Shown piece after piece: positions 61,758 through 64,000 of a DNA stretch of 64,000 nt (position 1 is its first letter; the number at the start of each line of letters is the position of its first letter). The notes beneath the pieces were generated by a model, which worked only from the letters and a program-made list of their open reading frames with translations, ran no database searches and had not been told where the DNA came from. Position numbers and translations under genes: made by a program. This stretch comes from Nitriliruptor sp040882075 (lineage in GTDB: Bacteria > Actinomycetota > Nitriliruptoria > Nitriliruptorales > Nitriliruptoraceae): assembly GCF_040882075.1 (NCBI RefSeq), contig NZ_JBBEBZ010000164.1:1-64000 (forward strand), given 5' to 3'.

Positions 61758-62429
61758 ATGCGCCGCTCACCTCGACCTCTCGCCTCCCGTGCCCCCAGGT
61801 CGGGTCCTTCGACCCGGTCCGAGGTGGGCGGCGCACCTCTCGTCCTCGCCCCGTGGCTCGATGCCCTGAGCGACCGCTGGTGGGGTCTGACCCCGCGCAC
61901 GCGGACCGTCCTCGCGACGTGTCTGGTCGCGGCGCTGCTGTCGGGCGCGGCCCTCCGCACGGCCGCCTCGCCGTACGGCACCCCCGTGGCGGTCCTGGTC
62001 GCCGCCGAGGATCTGCCCGCGGGATCCGAGCTCGACCCCAGCGTGCTCCAGCGTGCGCGTTGGCCGGGCGAGTTGGTCCCGGAGGGGTACCGGCTCGACG
62101 CGACCGGGACGTTGACCGCTCCGCTCCCAGCCGGAGCGGTCCTGACCGACGCGCACGTCACCGACCGTGGCCTCGGAGGCCTGCTCGACGCCACCGACAG
62201 CGCGGTCCCGCTCCCGGCCGAACTGGTCCCGCCGCTGCCCGTCGGCACCGTGGTGCAGGTCGTGGCGACGGGCGTCGACGGCACCGGCACCGTGCTCGCC
62301 GACCGCGCCGAGGTGATCGCCAGCGACGGGGGCTCGCTGTGGCTGGCGGTCCCCCACGCCGCCGCCGCCGACGTGGCCGCAGCGGGACTCCGCGGCTCGG
62401 TCGCCCTCGCGGTGCGCTCCCCGGGGTGA
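61758..62429 (+). CDS. SAF-domain membrane protein (CpaB-like)
   Basis: A 223-residue protein with a cytoplasmic Arg-rich start, one transmembrane helix (TRTVLATCLVAALLSGAALR) and an extracytoplasmic SAF domain: PVAVLVAAEDLPAGSELDPS, ARWPGELVPEGYRLDATG, PLPAGAVLTDAHVTDRGLGG. SAF domains of this type occur in CpaB/RcpC pilus-assembly proteins and in isolated proteins. No pilus genes are nearby, so the role is open. Confidence 0.8.
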   Translation: MRRSPRPLASRAPRSGPSTRSEVGGAPLVLAPWLDALSDRWWGLTPRTRTVLATCLVAALLSGAALRTAASPYGTPVAVLVAAEDLPAGSELDPSVLQRARWPGELVPEGYRLDATGTLTAPLPAGAVLTDAHVTDRGLGGLLDATDSAVPLPAELVPPLPVGTVVQVVATGVDGTGTVLADRAEVIASDGGSLWLAVPHAAAADVAAAGLRGSVALAVRSPG

Positions 62430-62541
62430 CGACCGGTCCGTCGGGATGGACGGGACCGCAGCCTCGCACGTCCGCCGGCCCCGTCTAGGCTCCGGGCGCC
62501 CGCCGGCGGTCCCCGTCCGCTCCCGCCGCGCTCGCCTCCAC

Positions 62542-63432
62542 GTGTTCCTCATCCTCCAGGCGATCGTGCTCGGCCTGCTCCAGGGGCTGACCGAGTTCCT
62601 CCCGGTGTCGTCCTCGGGCCACCTGCAGGGTGTCCCCTACCTGCTCGGGTGGGAGTCCGGCTCGCTGACCTTCGACGTCATGGTCCACGCCGGGACGCTC
62701 GTGGCCGTGATCGCCTACTTCCGCGAGGACCTGTGGTGGCTCGCCACCCGGTCCATCGGGATCGGGGCGGTGGACGGTGCCGAACAGCGTCGGGCTCGCC
62801 GGGTCGTGATGCTGCTCGCGGTCGGCACGCTCCCGGCCGCGGTCGCCGGCGTCGCGTTCGAGTCCACCTTCGAGGCGGCGTTCAACTCGCCTCGGGCGGT
62901 GTCGCTCTTCCTGTACATCACCGCGGCGCTGCTCGTGGTCGCCGAGCGGATCCGTCGCAAGCGAGCGGCAGCGACCATCGGCAAGCCGGTCGCCGACCTC
63001 GTCGGCTCCGAGGGGCAGCTCGACCCCGGCCGGCGCGAGGACACGGTGACCCTCCGTGACGCGGCCGTCATCGGTGCCGCGCAGGCGTTCGCCATCTTCC
63101 CCGGCGTGTCGCGGGCTGGATCCACCATCGCCGCAGGCATGCTGCTCGGCCTCTCCCGGGCCGCCGCGGCACGGTTCTCGTTCCTGCTGTCGGTGCCGAT
63201 CATCGTCGGCGTGACGATCGCCAAGCTGCCCGACCTCGGGACGGCCGAACCCGGCACCCTGCCGTTCGGGTCGGTCGAGATCGCGGCCGGGGTCATCGCC
63301 GCCGCCGCCAGCGGGTACTGGGCGATCCGGTTCCTGCTGCGCCTGGTCCAGACCGACGACCTGATCGGGTTCGCGCGCTACGTCGCGGTGTTCGCCACGC
63401 TGCTGCTCGCCGGCACCTTCATGATCGGCTGA
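62542..63432 (+). CDS. uppP: Undecaprenyl-diphosphatase UppP
   Basis: A 296-residue polytopic membrane enzyme recycling undecaprenyl pyrophosphate for the cell wall. The catalytic motifs are LQGLTEFLPVSSSGHLQGV at about residues 14-32 and FPGVSRAGSTIAAGMLLGLS. The GTG start gives the usual family beginning (VFLILQAIVLGLLQG); an in-frame ATG at 62446 would add 32 Arg-rich residues. Confidence 0.96.
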   Translation: MFLILQAIVLGLLQGLTEFLPVSSSGHLQGVPYLLGWESGSLTFDVMVHAGTLVAVIAYFREDLWWLATRSIGIGAVDGAEQRRARRVVMLLAVGTLPAAVAGVAFESTFEAAFNSPRAVSLFLYITAALLVVAERIRRKRAAATIGKPVADLVGSEGQLDPGRREDTVTLRDAAVIGAAQAFAIFPGVSRAGSTIAAGMLLGLSRAAAARFSFLLSVPIIVGVTIAKLPDLGTAEPGTLPFGSVEIAAGVIAAAASGYWAIRFLLRLVQTDDLIGFARYVAVFATLLLAGTFMIG

Positions 63433-63467
63433 GCAGCCGTGCGGGGTGCTCGTGGTGGCGGTGGCGG

Positions 63468-64000
63468 TCAGCGGTCGAGGACGTCGTGGAGGAAGGCGGT
63501 CACCCGCGGGTAGGCGTCGATCCGGTTGACGAGCTTGGCGAGCCCGTGGCCCTCGTCCTCGTAGATGAGCAGGTCGCAGCGCACCTTTCGCTCGGTCAGG
63601 ACCTCGTGGATCTGCTCGGCCTCGGTCACGGGGACGCGCGGGTCGTTGCGACCGTGGATGATCAGCAGCGGGGCCGCGATGTGATCGACGCGGTTGATCG
63701 GTGACGCCGCCTCGAGCACCTCACGGTCGTGCTCCAGCGAGCCGTACTCACGCTCCCGGAACGCCCGCCGCCAGCTCGAGGTGTTCTCGAGGAAGGTGAC
63801 GAGGTCACTCATGCCGACCACGTCCACCCCGGCCGCCCACAGCTCGGGCTGGAAGGCCAGACCGGCGAGGACCATGTAGCCGCCGTACGACCCGCCGTAG
63901 AGCGCCGCCCGGTCCTGGTCGAGGTCGTCCTGGGTGCCGAGCCAGGCGTGCAACGCGGCCAGATCGGCGACCGAGTCGAGCCGCTTCTCGACGTCGTCGA
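63468..64000 (-). CDS. S9-family prolyl oligopeptidase-type peptidase (5' part cut by window edge)
   Basis: The C-terminal 177 residues of an alpha/beta-hydrolase peptidase. Catalytic Ser in ALYGGSYGGYMVLAGLA, Asp in LIIHGRNDPRVPVTEAEQ and His in YEDEGHGLAKLVNR. The N-terminal beta-propeller lies outside the window. The gene converges with uppP. Confidence 0.9.
   Translation of the reverse strand, partial: DDVEKRLDSVADLAALHAWLGTQDDLDQDRAALYGGSYGGYMVLAGLAFQPELWAAGVDVVGMSDLVTFLENTSSWRRAFREREYGSLEHDREVLEAASPINRVDHIAAPLLIIHGRNDPRVPVTEAEQIHEVLTERKVRCDLLIYEDEGHGLAKLVNRIDAYPRVTAFLHDVLDR

Overview
The window is very GC-rich, uses GTG and TTG starts freely, and carries long spurious open frames on the antisense of nearly every gene. 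Together with Lsr2-like, SEC-C, RES-Xre, LCP and CbtA/CbtB proteins this points to an actinobacterium. A deep-branching lineage such as Nitriliruptoria is a guess, not a demonstrated placement.

Layout. (1) 1-2.7 kb: two short-chain dehydrogenases and an acyl-CoA dehydrogenase. (2) 2.8-6.9 kb: a SWIM-domain protein coupled to a SNF2-family helicase whose reading frame is interrupted three times. (3) 7.3-15.4 kb: an accessory zone with VapBC, a 1138-residue SEC-C protein with unstable short repeats, a DUF433/DUF5615 pair with a frameshifted toxin, a RES-Xre pair, and several decayed genes, among them two eroded copies of the same overlapping gene pair. (4) 15.5-46.2 kb: a frameshifted DUF6933 gene, thiC behind a TPP riboswitch, bluB behind a cobalamin riboswitch, and a minus-strand run of 21 cobalamin and cobalt genes from cbtB to cobS behind a second cobalamin riboswitch. 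cobA-hemD lies upstream on the same strand. (5) 46.2-54.5 kb: a second accessory zone with an intact AbiE-like pair, a broken AbiE-like pair next to an IS630 remnant, a TPR protein, an IS30 transposase merged with a helicase tail and an Lsr2-like domain, a RibD-like reductase, VapBC and an XRE protein. (6) 54.5-64 kb: tRNA-Ala(CGC), an LCP protein, a translin-like gene, moaC, moeA, galU, a 5-formyl-THF cyclo-ligase, an FmdB-like zinc ribbon, a SAF protein, uppP and a partial S9 peptidase.

The most notable structural signal is a 49-bp identical copy of the 3' part of the tRNA-Ala gene at three places (15529, 46158 and inside the intact tRNA at 54471). Each is followed directly by a different terminator hairpin, and each has a similar short repeat nearby. 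This is what stepwise integration at a tRNA 3' end leaves behind. Both the B12 region (about 30.6 kb) and the AbiE/IS30 region (about 8.3 kb) sit between such copies, so the B12 pathway may lie on a tRNA-bounded island. No integrase is visible between the copies.

How the genes work together. CobA makes precorrin-2; CbiX, CobI, CbiG-CobJ, CobM, CbiD, CobL and CbiC build the corrin ring; CobB, CobQ, CobO, CbiB, CobU, CobT, CobS and a phosphatase finish it; BluB makes the lower ligand. The set mixes early (CbiX) and late (CobN plus ChlI-ChlD) metal-insertion enzymes. No precorrin-6A reductase (CobK/CbiJ) is visible. An ApgM-like gene of unknown role is embedded in the operon.
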